A stretch of DNA of 64,000 bases from Intestinibacillus sp964580155. Its GTDB lineage: Bacteria; Bacillota; Clostridia; Oscillospirales; Butyricicoccaceae. The stretch is taken from the NCBI GenBank assembly GCA_964580155.1, contig CAZOJP010000002.1:1-64000 (forward strand). The letters are read 5' to 3'. The number at the start of each line of letters is the position of its first letter. The stretch's first letter is position 1. The translations under genes and the position numbers were made by a program. Under the pieces are notes generated by a model. The model was not told where the DNA came from, made no database searches, and saw only the letters and a list, made by a program, of their open reading frames with translations. Positions 7,971 through 16,470 of this stretch are shown one piece after another.

Positions 7971-8393
7971 ATGGGATGTTTCTACTGCGATGAGCACCAT
8001 GAGGGTCGCGAGGCGATCATGTTCAAGGTCGGCGACCTGAAGGCAGGCACGCTCTATCTGTTCAAGGATCAGGCGCACAAGGGCCGCTGCGTGCTGGCGC
8101 TCAAGGGTCACCAGAAGGAGCTGTGCGAATGCGGCGCGCAGGAGCGCGCGGATTTCACGGAAGACCTCGCGCAGGCATCGGGCGCCATCAAGAAGCTGTG
8201 GGGCTGCACCAAGCTCAACCTCGGCTCCTACGGCGACACCAATCCGCACCTGCACTTCCACATCGTGCCGAAGTACGAGGGCGGCTTTGAGTTCGGCGGC
8301 ACCTTTGCCATCACGAATCCCGAGCCGGTCATCCTGTCCGACGCGGAGTATACCGAAATGATCGATATGCTGCGCGGCGAGCTCGGCCTCTAA
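7971..8393 (+). CDS. HIT family (histidine triad) protein
   Basis: 140 residues. The histidine triad HLHFHIV has His at 93, 95 and 97, the nucleotide alpha-phosphate hydrolase/transferase active site. The N-terminal CFYCDEHH has a CxxC and a following His pair, as in zinc-binding HIT proteins. Likely a dinucleotide or nucleoside phosphoramidate hydrolase; the substrate cannot be told. An AAAGGAGAAT ribosome-binding site precedes the ATG. It is monocistronic, with its own terminator. Confidence 0.88.
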   Translation: MGCFYCDEHHEGREAIMFKVGDLKAGTLYLFKDQAHKGRCVLALKGHQKELCECGAQERADFTEDLAQASGAIKKLWGCTKLNLGSYGDTNPHLHFHIVPKYEGGFEFGGTFAITNPEPVILSDAEYTEMIDMLRGELGL

Positions 8394-8411
8394 TCCCTGC
8401 AAGCAGCAGCG

Positions 8412-8440
8412 AAAGCGCTCCGGTGACGGGGCGCTTTTTT
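8412..8440 (+). terminator. Terminator of the HIT protein gene
   Basis: A 10-bp stem (8412-8421 with 8428-8437) with a GGTGAC loop and a T6 tail. Confidence 0.85.
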
Positions 8441-8472
8441 GCGGTGTAAGATGTTAAATTTTTTGCGTGCGC

Positions 8473-8501
8473 TTGTGTTTTGTGCCGCAATCGGCTATAC
8501 T
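8473..8501 (+). promoter_or_regulatory. Promoter of the M50-scpAB operon
   Basis: TTGTGT and TATACT are 17 bp apart. It lies downstream of an in-frame ATG at 8467, which therefore cannot be the translation start of the M50 gene. Confidence 0.65.
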
Positions 8502-8535
8502 AAATGGTATCAATTTGGTTTGGAGGAAACGTTTC

Positions 8536-9225
8536 TTGTTGTTTCGACTGCTATCGGGCGGCAATCTCAAACAGGCCTTGATCGGGCTTGTTCTCAGCCT
8601 GCCCGCCATCCTTTTGTGCTTAACCGTGCACGAAACCTGCCACGGTGCCGCGGCCTATGCGCTCGGCGACGATACCGCCAAGCGGCAGGGACGGCTGACG
8701 CTCGATCCCATGGCGCATCTCGACCCTGCCGGCTTCTTTTGCATGCTGATTTTCGGCTTCGGCTGGGCGCGCCCCGTGCCGGTCGATGTCTCCAACCTGA
8801 CGCGCGTCAAAAATCGCCGCACCGGCATGGCGCTCGTCGCGCTGGCAGGCCCGCTGAGCAATCTCGTGCTCGCGTTCCTGTGCTATCTCGTCGCGATCCC
8901 GCTCATGGTGACGATGCGCACGGACAATATGTTCCTCTATGCGGTGACGCTGTTCCTAACCTACACCGCATCGCTGTCCATCGGTCTGGGCGTGTTCAAC
9001 CTCATCCCGATCTATCCGCTGGACGGCTCGCGGATTCTTGATGCAATCCTGCCGTTTCAGCTGCAAAACCGCATGCACAGCTTCGTGCGCCGCTACCAGA
9101 GCATCATCATGCTGCTCGTGATTTTCATCGTATGGCGCGGCGGCTTGAGCGGACTCATCGGCGTGTTCGGTCACGGCATCCAGAACATGGCATATCGGCT
9201 GCTGCACCTGTTCGGCCTGTTTTAA
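8536..9225 (+). CDS. Site-2-type zinc metalloprotease (peptidase M50)
   Basis: 229-residue polytopic membrane protease. The zinc-binding HETCH (HExxH) lies in the first membrane segment. The second site, NLIPIYPLDG, is the NPxxDG-type motif that gives the third ligand Asp. FGWARPVPVD is also typical of this family. I chose the TTG at 8536 because GGAGG (8522-8526) sits at the right distance and the promoter at 8473-8501 excludes the upstream ATG. It heads an operon with scpA, scpB, a DUF2953 gene and gerW. The substrate is unknown. Confidence 0.85.
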   Translation: MLFRLLSGGNLKQALIGLVLSLPAILLCLTVHETCHGAAAYALGDDTAKRQGRLTLDPMAHLDPAGFFCMLIFGFGWARPVPVDVSNLTRVKNRRTGMALVALAGPLSNLVLAFLCYLVAIPLMVTMRTDNMFLYAVTLFLTYTASLSIGLGVFNLIPIYPLDGSRILDAILPFQLQNRMHSFVRRYQSIIMLLVIFIVWRGGLSGLIGVFGHGIQNMAYRLLHLFGLF

Positions 9226-9243
9226 AGGCAGGGAGGAATCGGT

Positions 9244-9969
9244 TTGGAAATGACCTTCCGGCTCGAACACTTTGAAGGTCCGCTGGATTTGCTGCTGCAC
9301 CTCATCGGCAAAAACAAGGTCAGCATCTACGATATTCCGATCGCGGACATTTTGGAGCAGTATATGGCAATGCTCGAGGGCGCGGGCAGCCTGGATATGG
9401 ACGTTGCAGGCGACTTCATCGCCATGGCGGCGCAGCTTGTCTACATCAAATCGCGCATGCTGCTGCCGCTGCACGAGGAAGAAAACGAAGAGGACCCGCG
9501 CGCGCAGCTGGTGGAAATGCTGCTCGAATACCAGCGCATCAAAGAGAGCACGCCTTATTTTCGGGACTGCACCGACAAGGGGCGCGATGTATTCACAAAG
9601 GAGCCTGAGCCGCGCGACCGGTCGCGTCCGATCGAATACCACCACCGCCCGGAGGAGCTGGTGCGCGCCGCGCAGGGCATGCTGCGCAAGGCGCAGCGCC
9701 GCCTGCCGCCGCCGATTCACTCGTTTACCGGCATCGTCGGGCATGAGGCGGTGCCGGTGAGCGCGAAAATCGCGGTGATTCTGCGCAAATTTATCGGACA
9801 AACGCGGCTCGGATTCGACCGGCTGTTCGATGGGGCGCGCAGCCGCTCCGAGGTCGTCGCGACCTTTCTTGCGGTGCTCGAGCTATCCAAAACGCACCGC
9901 GTGCGCATCGACGGCGCGGGCGCGGACGTAACACTGACCCTGGCACCGCCGGAAAAGGAGGAGGCATGA
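9244..9969 (+). CDS. scpA: Segregation and condensation protein A
   Basis: Kleisin subunit of the SMC-ScpAB condensin that compacts and segregates the chromosome. 241 residues, with the conserved N-terminal FRLEHFEGPLDLLLHLI and an acidic, variable middle part before the winged-helix C-terminus that binds the SMC head. A GGGAGG site lies 7 bp before the TTG at 9244; an ATG two codons later is the alternative. Its last codons overlap the scpB start by 4 bp (ATGA). Confidence 0.95.
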   Translation: MEMTFRLEHFEGPLDLLLHLIGKNKVSIYDIPIADILEQYMAMLEGAGSLDMDVAGDFIAMAAQLVYIKSRMLLPLHEEENEEDPRAQLVEMLLEYQRIKESTPYFRDCTDKGRDVFTKEPEPRDRSRPIEYHHRPEELVRAAQGMLRKAQRRLPPPIHSFTGIVGHEAVPVSAKIAVILRKFIGQTRLGFDRLFDGARSRSEVVATFLAVLELSKTHRVRIDGAGADVTLTLAPPEKEEA

Positions 9970-10532
9970 AAGAGCAGGAGGCGATTATCGAAGCGGTTTT
10001 GTTCGCCGCGGGCGACGCTGTGCCCATCGAGCGGCTGCAGCTTGTGCTGGACGCGGACCGACGCACCGTGGACGCGTTGCTCGACACGCTTGCGGCGCGC
10101 TACGACAGCGAGCGGCGCGGCATCATGCTCACGCGAATGGAAAACAAGGCGCAGCTTTGCAGCCGTCCGTGCTACGCGGATTTCATCCGCCGCGCCATCG
10201 AAACGCGCAAGCCGCCCTCTCTGAGCACGGCGGCGCTCGAGGTGCTTTCGGCCGTCGCCTACCGGCAGCCGGTCACGCGCGCGTTTATCGAGCAGCTGCG
10301 CGGTGTGGACAGCACCAATACGGTCGCGCTGCTCGTTGACAAGGGTCTCATCGAAGAGGCGGGGCGGCTGGATGTGCCGGGGAGGCCCATCCTCTACCGC
10401 ACGGGGGATGCGTTTTTGCGCACTTTCGGCATTCGCGACCTGTCCGAGCTGCCCAACCTGCCGGAACTCACGGGCAGGGAGGGCGAGCAGCTCAATTTGG
10501 AGGATGATTTGGCCGCGCAGGGGGAACAATAA
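9966..10532 (+). CDS. scpB: Segregation and condensation protein B
   Basis: Partner of ScpA in the SMC complex, 188 residues, with two winged-helix domains. The family segment from AALEVLSAVAYRQPV to STNTVALLVDKGLIEE and GRPILYRT is clear near residues 80-135. The overlap with scpA implies coupled translation and 1:1 assembly. It ends 4 bp before the DUF2953 gene. Confidence 0.95.
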   Translation: MKEQEAIIEAVLFAAGDAVPIERLQLVLDADRRTVDALLDTLAARYDSERRGIMLTRMENKAQLCSRPCYADFIRRAIETRKPPSLSTAALEVLSAVAYRQPVTRAFIEQLRGVDSTNTVALLVDKGLIEEAGRLDVPGRPILYRTGDAFLRTFGIRDLSELPNLPELTGREGEQLNLEDDLAAQGEQ

Positions 10533-10536
10533 GGCT

Positions 10537-11169
10537 ATGACTGCACTAAAAATCGCGGGAATCGTTGCGCTGGCGCTTTTGCTGGCCGCGCTACTAACCG
10601 GCATCCTGCTGCTTACGCTGCGCGTGCGGCTGGAGGTGCGCGGAAAAAACGGCGAGCTGCGCGTGCGCATCGGCGTGGGCGCGCTGCATATCCCGCTCTA
10701 TCCGCTGCCAAAGCGCGTAAAGCGCGCGCCCGAAAAGCCGCGCAAGCCCCGCCGCAGGCCGCGGAAAGTCAAGCAGCCGCCGGTGCTGCACTGGGAGCGC
10801 GTCGGCTGGCGTGACACGCTCGAGCTTGTCATGGACGTGCTAAGCGCGATCCGCGACCGGCTGTATCTGGAAACGCTGCTGCTCAATCTGGTGTTTGCCA
10901 GCACGGACGCGGCGCGCACGGGCATGCTGTACGGCGGTGCATCCGCGGCGGCAGGGATGCTGGTGCCCTTTTTGGAGGAACACTTCAACGTCGAAGATTT
11001 GCATATTCGGCTGCGTGCCGACTTTGACAGTCACGAAACCCAGTGGGCGGCGGTGCTTGTATGCGCCGCGCGTCCGGTCAGCGTGCTGCGGGCGCTGTGG
11101 CGGGAGCGCCGCCGCCTGCGCGCATTTTATCACACGATTACGGAGAAAGACGAGGGGAAAGAAACATGA
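10537..11169 (+). CDS. DUF2953 domain-containing membrane protein
   Basis: 210 residues with one N-terminal membrane helix (about 5-27) followed by a strongly basic Lys/Arg/Pro stretch near 55-85 and a C-terminal alpha/beta part. Length, topology and position just before gerW/ytfJ fit the DUF2953 proteins found beside ytfJ in sporulating Firmicutes. Its role, probably sporulation-linked, is unknown. The TGA overlaps the gerW ATG. Confidence 0.75.
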   Translation: MTALKIAGIVALALLLAALLTGILLLTLRVRLEVRGKNGELRVRIGVGALHIPLYPLPKRVKRAPEKPRKPRRRPRKVKQPPVLHWERVGWRDTLELVMDVLSAIRDRLYLETLLLNLVFASTDAARTGMLYGGASAAAGMLVPFLEEHFNVEDLHIRLRADFDSHETQWAAVLVCAARPVSVLRALWRERRRLRAFYHTITEKDEGKET

Positions 11170-11606
11170 GTGAACATCCGATCAACGGTCTGATGAACGA
11201 AACCATGGAGAAAATCAAGCAGATGGTCGACGCGAGCACCATCATCGGCAAACCCATCGAGACGGCCGGCGGCACGACGATCATCCCGATCTCGCGCGTG
11301 ACCTTCGGCTTTGCTTCGGGCGGCAGCGATTATGTCTCCAAGCATGCCAAGGAGAACGCGCCTGCGTGCTTCGGCGGCGGCGGCGGCGCAGGTGTGACGG
11401 TTACACCGGTCGCGTTTCTGGTCGTTGACAAGACCGGCACGCGCATTTTGCCGATCAACGAGCAGGCGTCGAGCACGGCGGATCGTCTGGTTGAAATGAT
11501 TCCCGACGCATTCAGCAAGGTATCGGGCTTCTTCGCGGGACGCAAGGCGGCGGACGCACCCGAGGAGCCCACGCCCGAAGCGCCCTCCGACCCGTTTGCG
11601 TTCTGA
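11166..11606 (+). CDS. gerW: GerW/YtfJ family sporulation protein
   Basis: 146 residues. The N-terminal EHPINGLMNETMEKIKQM, the PISRVTFGFASGG core and the glycine-rich CFGGGGGAGVTVTP loop identify the YtfJ/GerW family. In Bacillus, GerW is made in the forespore and is needed for the proper activity of a germinant receptor. The C-terminal 20 residues (Pro, Glu, Ala-rich) are a variable tail. Last gene of the M50-scpAB operon, followed by a terminator. Confidence 0.9.
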   Translation: MSEHPINGLMNETMEKIKQMVDASTIIGKPIETAGGTTIIPISRVTFGFASGGSDYVSKHAKENAPACFGGGGGAGVTVTPVAFLVVDKTGTRILPINEQASSTADRLVEMIPDAFSKVSGFFAGRKAADAPEEPTPEAPSDPFAF

Positions 11607-11628
11607 TGTTGCAAGAATAACCACCCCG

Positions 11629-11666
11629 GCCTACTCGTATAGTATCTGTATGAGTAGGCTTCTTTT
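11629..11666 (+). terminator. Terminator after gerW
   Basis: GCCTACTC (11629-11636) pairs with GAGTAGGC (11652-11659), with further pairs inside, followed by TTCTTTTT. Confidence 0.75.
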
Positions 11667-11689
11667 TGGAAAGAACAGGGGGATGGGAA

Positions 11690-12799
11690 ATGCGAAAACT
11701 CGCGGGATTTCTTGCGGCGGTGCTGCTGCTGATACCGTTCGCGCCGCGCGCCGCGGCGGTCAGCGCAAAAAGCGCCATCGCGATTGACGGCGCGACCGGG
11801 CAGGTCTTGTTCGCGCAAAACGCCGACGAGCGGCTTCCGATGGCATCGACCACCAAGATTATGACCGCGATTACCGCGATTGAGCATTTTGACCTTGACC
11901 ATAGCTACACCGTCAAGCCTGCGTACACGCGGGTGGAGGGCTCGTCCATGTACCTCAAGGCCGGGGAGCGCATCACGCTGCGCGAAACGCTCTACGGGCT
12001 CATGCTCATGAGCGGAAACGATGCGGCGCTTGCCGTTGCAGGCGAGTGCGGCGGACAGGAACGCTTTGTCGCGTTGATGAACCAAACGGCAGCGCGTCTG
12101 GCGCTCACAAGCACGCATTTTGACAATCCGAACGGGCTGGACGGCGAAACGCACTACACGACCGCGCGTGAGCTTGCCACGCTCGCGGCATATGCGATGC
12201 GCAACGACGTGTTCCGCGAAATCGCCTCCACCAAGAGCCATACGGACGGCGGCACCCGTTATATGCAAAACCACAACAGGCTGCTCAGCCTGTATGACGG
12301 AGCGGTGGGGGTCAAAACCGGATTTACAAAGAAAAGCGGGCGCTGCCTGGTGTCCGCGGCGGAGCGCAACGGCAGGCGCGTCGTCGCGGTCACGCTCAAC
12401 GCGCCCGATGACTGGAACGACCACATCGCCATGCTGGACGCGGGCTTTGCGCAATATGCGCCGTGTACGCTGCACGAGGCGGGGGAGGTGCTGCGCGCGC
12501 AGCCGATCCAGGGCGGAAACGTCACGCGTCTGCCGCTTGCGGCGGAGGAGGACGCGACCGTGTGGCTGCTGCCCGGCGAACGCGAGCAGCTTGAAGCCGT
12601 GTTCGGCGGCGCGCGCTTCCACTACGCGCCGGTTGCGGCGGGCAGCGCATGGGGCACGGTCACCTATCGATTACAGGACACCACACTTGCCGCAGGCAAG
12701 CTGTATTTTTTACAGGGCGCATCGCTGCTGCCCGAAGAGAAGAGTGCGCCGCAGCGCTTCTGGGAGCGCGTGCGCGCCATACTGCCATGGGGGAACTGA
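11690..12799 (+). CDS. D-alanyl-D-alanine carboxypeptidase (DacF/PBP5-like)
   Basis: Trims the terminal D-Ala from peptidoglycan stem peptides outside the membrane. 369 residues with a signal peptide (about 1-23). All three active-site motifs of peptidase S11 are present: STTK at 53-56, SGN at 108-110 and KTG at 209-211. A C-terminal PBP5-type beta domain follows. The ATG at 11690 has GGGGGA upstream. Its place after gerW suggests the sporulation paralogue DacF, but a vegetative role is not excluded. It ends 1 bp before rluB. Confidence 0.9.
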   Translation: MRKLAGFLAAVLLLIPFAPRAAAVSAKSAIAIDGATGQVLFAQNADERLPMASTTKIMTAITAIEHFDLDHSYTVKPAYTRVEGSSMYLKAGERITLRETLYGLMLMSGNDAALAVAGECGGQERFVALMNQTAARLALTSTHFDNPNGLDGETHYTTARELATLAAYAMRNDVFREIASTKSHTDGGTRYMQNHNRLLSLYDGAVGVKTGFTKKSGRCLVSAAERNGRRVVAVTLNAPDDWNDHIAMLDAGFAQYAPCTLHEAGEVLRAQPIQGGNVTRLPLAAEEDATVWLLPGEREQLEAVFGGARFHYAPVAAGSAWGTVTYRLQDTTLAAGKLYFLQGASLLPEEKSAPQRFWERVRAILPWGN

Positions 12800-12800
12800 T

Positions 12801-13508
12801 ATGAAGGAAAGATTGCAGAAAATTTTGGCGCAGGCGGGCGTGTGCTCGCGGCGCGCGTCCGAGCCGCTCATCGAGTCGGGACGGGTGACGGTCAACGGCC
12901 GCCGCGTTTCGCTCGGTGATCGGGCGGATCCCGCGCGCGACCGCATCTGCGTGGACGGTAAGCCGATCGGCGCGGCGGAGCGCAAGGTCTATCTCATGCT
13001 GCACAAGCCGCGCGGCTATGTCACAACGCTGCACGATGAAAAAGGGCGGCGCGATGTGTCCCAGCTTGTCGCGGGCTGCGGTGCGCGCGTTTATCCGGTC
13101 GGTCGGCTGGATTACGACTCCGAGGGGCTGCTGCTTATGACAAACGACGGTGAGCTTGCCTATCGGCTCACCCACCCGGGGAGCGAGGTGGACAAGCAGT
13201 ATTTTGTCAGTGTGCGCGGGCCGCTTGCGAATCTGCCCAAGCTTGCCGAGCCGATGGAGATTGACGGATACTCCATTCAGCCGGCGCAGATCGTCGTGCT
13301 GCGGCAGGAGGACGACCGCGCCGCCATCCTTATGACAATTCATGAGGGGCGCAACCGTCAAATTCGCAAAATGTGCGAAAAGTGCGGACTCACCGTAAAG
13401 CGGCTGAAACGCGAATCTATGGGGCCAATTACGCTTGATCCTGCACTTTCGGCGGGTAAATGGCGCGAACTCACCGAGAAAGAGCGCGAGCTGCTTGCAG
13501 CCCTCTAG
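12801..13508 (+). CDS. rluB: Ribosomal large subunit pseudouridine synthase B
   Basis: 235 residues. S4 RNA-binding domain at about 1-60, then the RsuA/RluB catalytic domain with the catalytic Asp104 in VGRLDYDSEGLLL and the terminal GRNRQIRKMCEK segment. It modifies a uridine in 23S rRNA (helix 89 region in B. subtilis RluB). The gene order dacF-like then rluB-like is common in Clostridia. The reading frame is open far upstream, but that is an overlap with the carboxypeptidase gene; the ATG at 12801 with GGGGGAAC upstream is the start. Confidence 0.92.
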   Translation: MKERLQKILAQAGVCSRRASEPLIESGRVTVNGRRVSLGDRADPARDRICVDGKPIGAAERKVYLMLHKPRGYVTTLHDEKGRRDVSQLVAGCGARVYPVGRLDYDSEGLLLMTNDGELAYRLTHPGSEVDKQYFVSVRGPLANLPKLAEPMEIDGYSIQPAQIVVLRQEDDRAAILMTIHEGRNRQIRKMCEKCGLTVKRLKRESMGPITLDPALSAGKWRELTEKERELLAAL

Positions 13509-13549
13509 TGCAGCACTTGCAACAAAAATGAAAGTTCGTGCAAAAAACC

Positions 13550-13578
13550 TTGCATTTCATGCGGATTCCGCATAAAAT
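13550..13578 (+). promoter_or_regulatory. Promoter of the RpiR-type regulator operon
   Basis: TTGCAT and TAAAAT are 17 bp apart, 75 bp before the ATG. Confidence 0.6.
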
Positions 13579-13652
13579 AGAACAGGACGCCCGCCCGTGT
13601 GCGCACGGGTGCGCTATTCCCATAGGCTATTACTGTTTGGGGGCAATCCGCA

Positions 13653-14516
13653 ATGAATGACTTAATGGCAAAAATCCAGAACAATTTAAACAAATTTTCC
13701 AAAGGACAGCGCCTGATTGCGCGTTTTATCATCGAGCACTACGACAAGGCGGCATTTATGACCGCGAGCCGTCTGGGTGTGACGGTCGGCGTGAGCGAAT
13801 CGACCGTGGTGCGCTTTGCGACCGAGCTGGGCTACGACGGCTACCCACAGCTGCAAAAAGCGCTGCAGGAGATGATCCGCAACAAGCTGACCGCCGTGCA
13901 GCGCATGGAGGTCACGACCGACCGCATGGGCGACAGGGACGTGCTCCAGTCGGTGCTGACCGCGGACGTGGAAAAGATCCGCATGACACTCGACGAGCTG
14001 GACCGCGACGCGTTCCAGGGCGCGGTCGATGCAATCCTCGGCGCAAAGCATATTTACATTCTGGGCGTGCGCTCGGCATCCGCGCTCGCCAATTTTCTCG
14101 GCTTTTACTTCAAGCTGCTGTTTGACAACGTCACGCTGGTCGATACCGCGGGTGTGAGCGAGGTGTTTGAGCAGATTTTGCGCATCGGCGAGGGTGATGT
14201 GTTCATCGGCATCAGCTTTCCGCGCTACTCCAAGCGCACGCTGACCGCGATGAAATACGCCAAGGACCGCAATGCGGACGTGGTCGCGCTGACCGACTCG
14301 CGCCTGTCTCCGCTCGCGCGCTTTGCCGCGCACACCCTGATTGCAAAGAGCGACATGGCCTCCTTCGTCGATTCGCTGGTTGCGCCGCTGTCGGTCATCA
14401 ACGCGCTCATCGTCGCGGTCGGCATGGGCAAAAAAGAGGAGATCGAGCAAACCTTCAACACGCTGGAAAGCATCTGGGAGGAATACCAGGTGTACGAAAA
14501 GCTCGACGACGAATAA
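13653..14516 (+). CDS. MurR/RpiR family transcriptional regulator
   Basis: 287 residues. N-terminal helix-turn-helix of the RpiR type (about 1-77, with VGVSESTVVRFATELGYDGYPQLQ as recognition region) and a C-terminal SIS sugar-phosphate-binding domain (about 120-255, IYILGVRSASALANFLG). Such regulators sense phosphosugars. The first gene of a likely transcript with the flavoprotein, cmk, plsC and ispH-S1, which are not sugar genes, so its targets are probably elsewhere. Confidence 0.88.
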   Translation: MNDLMAKIQNNLNKFSKGQRLIARFIIEHYDKAAFMTASRLGVTVGVSESTVVRFATELGYDGYPQLQKALQEMIRNKLTAVQRMEVTTDRMGDRDVLQSVLTADVEKIRMTLDELDRDAFQGAVDAILGAKHIYILGVRSASALANFLGFYFKLLFDNVTLVDTAGVSEVFEQILRIGEGDVFIGISFPRYSKRTLTAMKYAKDRNADVVALTDSRLSPLARFAAHTLIAKSDMASFVDSLVAPLSVINALIVAVGMGKKEEIEQTFNTLESIWEEYQVYEKLDDE

Positions 14517-14529
14517 AAGGAGACAAACT

Positions 14530-15786
14530 GTGGCAAATCATACGATTGCGGTCGTGGGCGGCGGCGCGGCAGGGCTGATTGCGGCGGGGATCGCGGCGCA
14601 GCAGGGCGCGCGCGTGACGCTGTTTGAAAAAAACGCAAAGGTCGGGCGCAAGCTGTACATCACGGGCAAGGGACGCTGCAACGTGTGCAACGCGTGCGAC
14701 ACGCAGACCGTCATGGCGAACGTGCCGCGCAATCCGCGCTTTTTATACAGCGCGCTGGACGCGTTTTCCCCGCAGGACACGCAGGCTTTTTTTGAGTCGC
14801 TCGGCGTGCCGCTCAAGATCGAGCGCGGCAACCGCGTGTTTCCGGTGTCCGACCGTGCGGCGGACATCATCGACGCGCTGCTGCACTTTGTGCGCGCGCA
14901 GGGTGTGCAGACTGTGTTTCAAACGGTTGAGGAAGTGCTGACGCAGGACGGCGCGGTCACGGGCGTGCGCGCGGGCGGCAAGGTTTATCCGGCGCAGCGC
15001 GTCATCATCGCGACCGGCGGCGCGTCCTATCCGCTGACCGGCTCGACCGGGGACGGCTACCGCTTTGCGCAGCAGGCCGGACACCGTGTCGCCGCGCCCA
15101 ATCCCTCCCTTGTGCCGCTGGTTGAAGCGGGCGACACCTGCAGCGCGCTGATGGGGCTGTCGCTGCGCAACGTGCAGATGACGGCGTATGAGGGCAAAAA
15201 GAAGATTTATCAGGATTTCGGAGAGCTGCTTTTCACCCATTTCGGGCTGTCCGGGCCGCTTGTGCTGTCCGCGTCCGCGCATATGCGCCATTTTGGCAGC
15301 AAGCCGTATCACGTCGAAATCGACCTCAAGCCCGCGCTGGACGAGGGCAAGCTCGACAAGCGTCTGCTCGCGGACTTTGAAAAATATAAGAACAGCGATT
15401 TTGTCAACGCGCTGGGCGAGCTGCTGCCGCGCAAGCTCATTCCGGTCGTTGTGGCGCGCTCGGGCATCGAGCCGCACCTCAAGGTCAACAGCGTGACCCG
15501 TGAGCAGCGCCGCGCGCTGCTCGAGCAGCTCAAGCATTTTCGCGTTGACATTGCGGGCGCGCGTCCGGTCAGCGAGGCGATCATCACCGCAGGCGGTGTT
15601 TCGGTCAAGGAGATCGACCCCAAAAGCATGGCGTCAAAGAAGCTCTCCGGACTGTACTTCGCGGGCGAGGTGCTCGATGTGGACGCATATACGGGCGGCT
15701 TCAACCTGCAAATCGCGTGGTCAACCGGCCACGCGGCGGGGCTTGCGGCCGCGCAGGATTATAATACAGAGGAGCGGATACCATGA
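14530..15786 (+). CDS. BaiN/HI0933-type NAD(P)/FAD-dependent oxidoreductase
   Basis: 418 residues. The N-terminal dinucleotide-binding VVGGGAAGLIAAG is followed by GRKLYITGKGRCN (HI0933 family mark) and IIATGGASYPLTGSTGDG, and the C-terminal FAD-contacting GGFNLQIAWSTG. The physiological substrate of most members is unknown; BaiN acts in bile acid 7-dehydroxylation, but family membership alone does not support that here. GTG start at 14530 with AAAGGAG upstream. ATGA overlap with cmk, a common pairing in Clostridia. Confidence 0.85.
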   Translation: MANHTIAVVGGGAAGLIAAGIAAQQGARVTLFEKNAKVGRKLYITGKGRCNVCNACDTQTVMANVPRNPRFLYSALDAFSPQDTQAFFESLGVPLKIERGNRVFPVSDRAADIIDALLHFVRAQGVQTVFQTVEEVLTQDGAVTGVRAGGKVYPAQRVIIATGGASYPLTGSTGDGYRFAQQAGHRVAAPNPSLVPLVEAGDTCSALMGLSLRNVQMTAYEGKKKIYQDFGELLFTHFGLSGPLVLSASAHMRHFGSKPYHVEIDLKPALDEGKLDKRLLADFEKYKNSDFVNALGELLPRKLIPVVVARSGIEPHLKVNSVTREQRRALLEQLKHFRVDIAGARPVSEAIITAGGVSVKEIDPKSMASKKLSGLYFAGEVLDVDAYTGGFNLQIAWSTGHAAGLAAAQDYNTEERIP

Positions 15787-16457
15787 ATCATCTTGCGGTT
15801 GCAATCGACGGCCCGTCCGGCGCGGGCAAGTCGACGATTGCGCGCGCGGCTGCCGCGCAGCTGGGCTTTGTTTATGTGGATACCGGCGCGCTGTACCGCG
15901 CCATCGGCCTTGCGGCGCAGCGCGCAGGCGTGTGCGGAGACGATGAAGCAGGCGTGTGTGCGCTGCTGCCCGCGCTGCGGCTGGAGCTGGCGTATGCGGA
16001 CGGCACGCAGCGCGTGCTGCTGAACGGCGAGGACGTGTCCGAGGAGATCCGCCTGCCGGAAATCTCCAGATACGCTTCGCAGGTGTCCGCGATTGCGCGC
16101 GTGCGCGCCTACCTGCTCGATTTGCAGCGCGGCATGGCGCAGACGCACAGCGTCATCATGGACGGACGCGACATCGGCACGGTGATCCTGCCCGATGCCG
16201 AGGTCAAGATTTTCCTGACCGCGAGCGCGGAAAAACGCGCCGCGCGCCGCTGCCTGGAGCTGCGCGAAAAAGGGCAGGAGGTCGCGCTCGAGCAGGTGCA
16301 CGCGGATATGCTTGTGCGCGACCGACAGGACGAAAACCGCGCACAGGCGCCGCTGCGGCAGGCGGAGGACGCGGTCCTTGTGGACACAAGCACGCTCGAC
16401 CTCGCGCAGAGTATCGAAGCGGTGCTGCGCGTCATTCGCGAAAAACTGCACAAATAG
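15783..16457 (+). CDS. cmk: Cytidylate kinase
   Basis: Phosphorylates CMP and dCMP with ATP. 224 residues. The P-loop GPSGAGKST is at residues 10-18, followed by YVDTGALYRAIGL and the DGRDIGTVILPDA segment, all typical of bacterial CMP kinases. It overlaps the flavoprotein gene by 4 bp and is followed after 13 bp by plsC. The cmk-plsC-ispH-rpsA order is a known conserved block in Clostridia. Confidence 0.96.
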   Translation: MNHLAVAIDGPSGAGKSTIARAAAAQLGFVYVDTGALYRAIGLAAQRAGVCGDDEAGVCALLPALRLELAYADGTQRVLLNGEDVSEEIRLPEISRYASQVSAIARVRAYLLDLQRGMAQTHSVIMDGRDIGTVILPDAEVKIFLTASAEKRAARRCLELREKGQEVALEQVHADMLVRDRQDENRAQAPLRQAEDAVLVDTSTLDLAQSIEAVLRVIREKLHK

Positions 16458-16470
16458 AGAGGGAGCATTT

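Noticed and set aside
8467..8535. Upstream ATG (8467) as start of the M50 protease
   Set aside because: The promoter TTGTGT-17-TATACT lies at 8473-8501, after that ATG, and it has no ribosome-binding site. The TTG at 8536 follows GGAGG.
8521..8537. CcpA cre site around GAAACGTTTC before the M50 gene
   Set aside because: The flanking TG and CA of the cre consensus are missing and it overlaps the ribosome-binding site.
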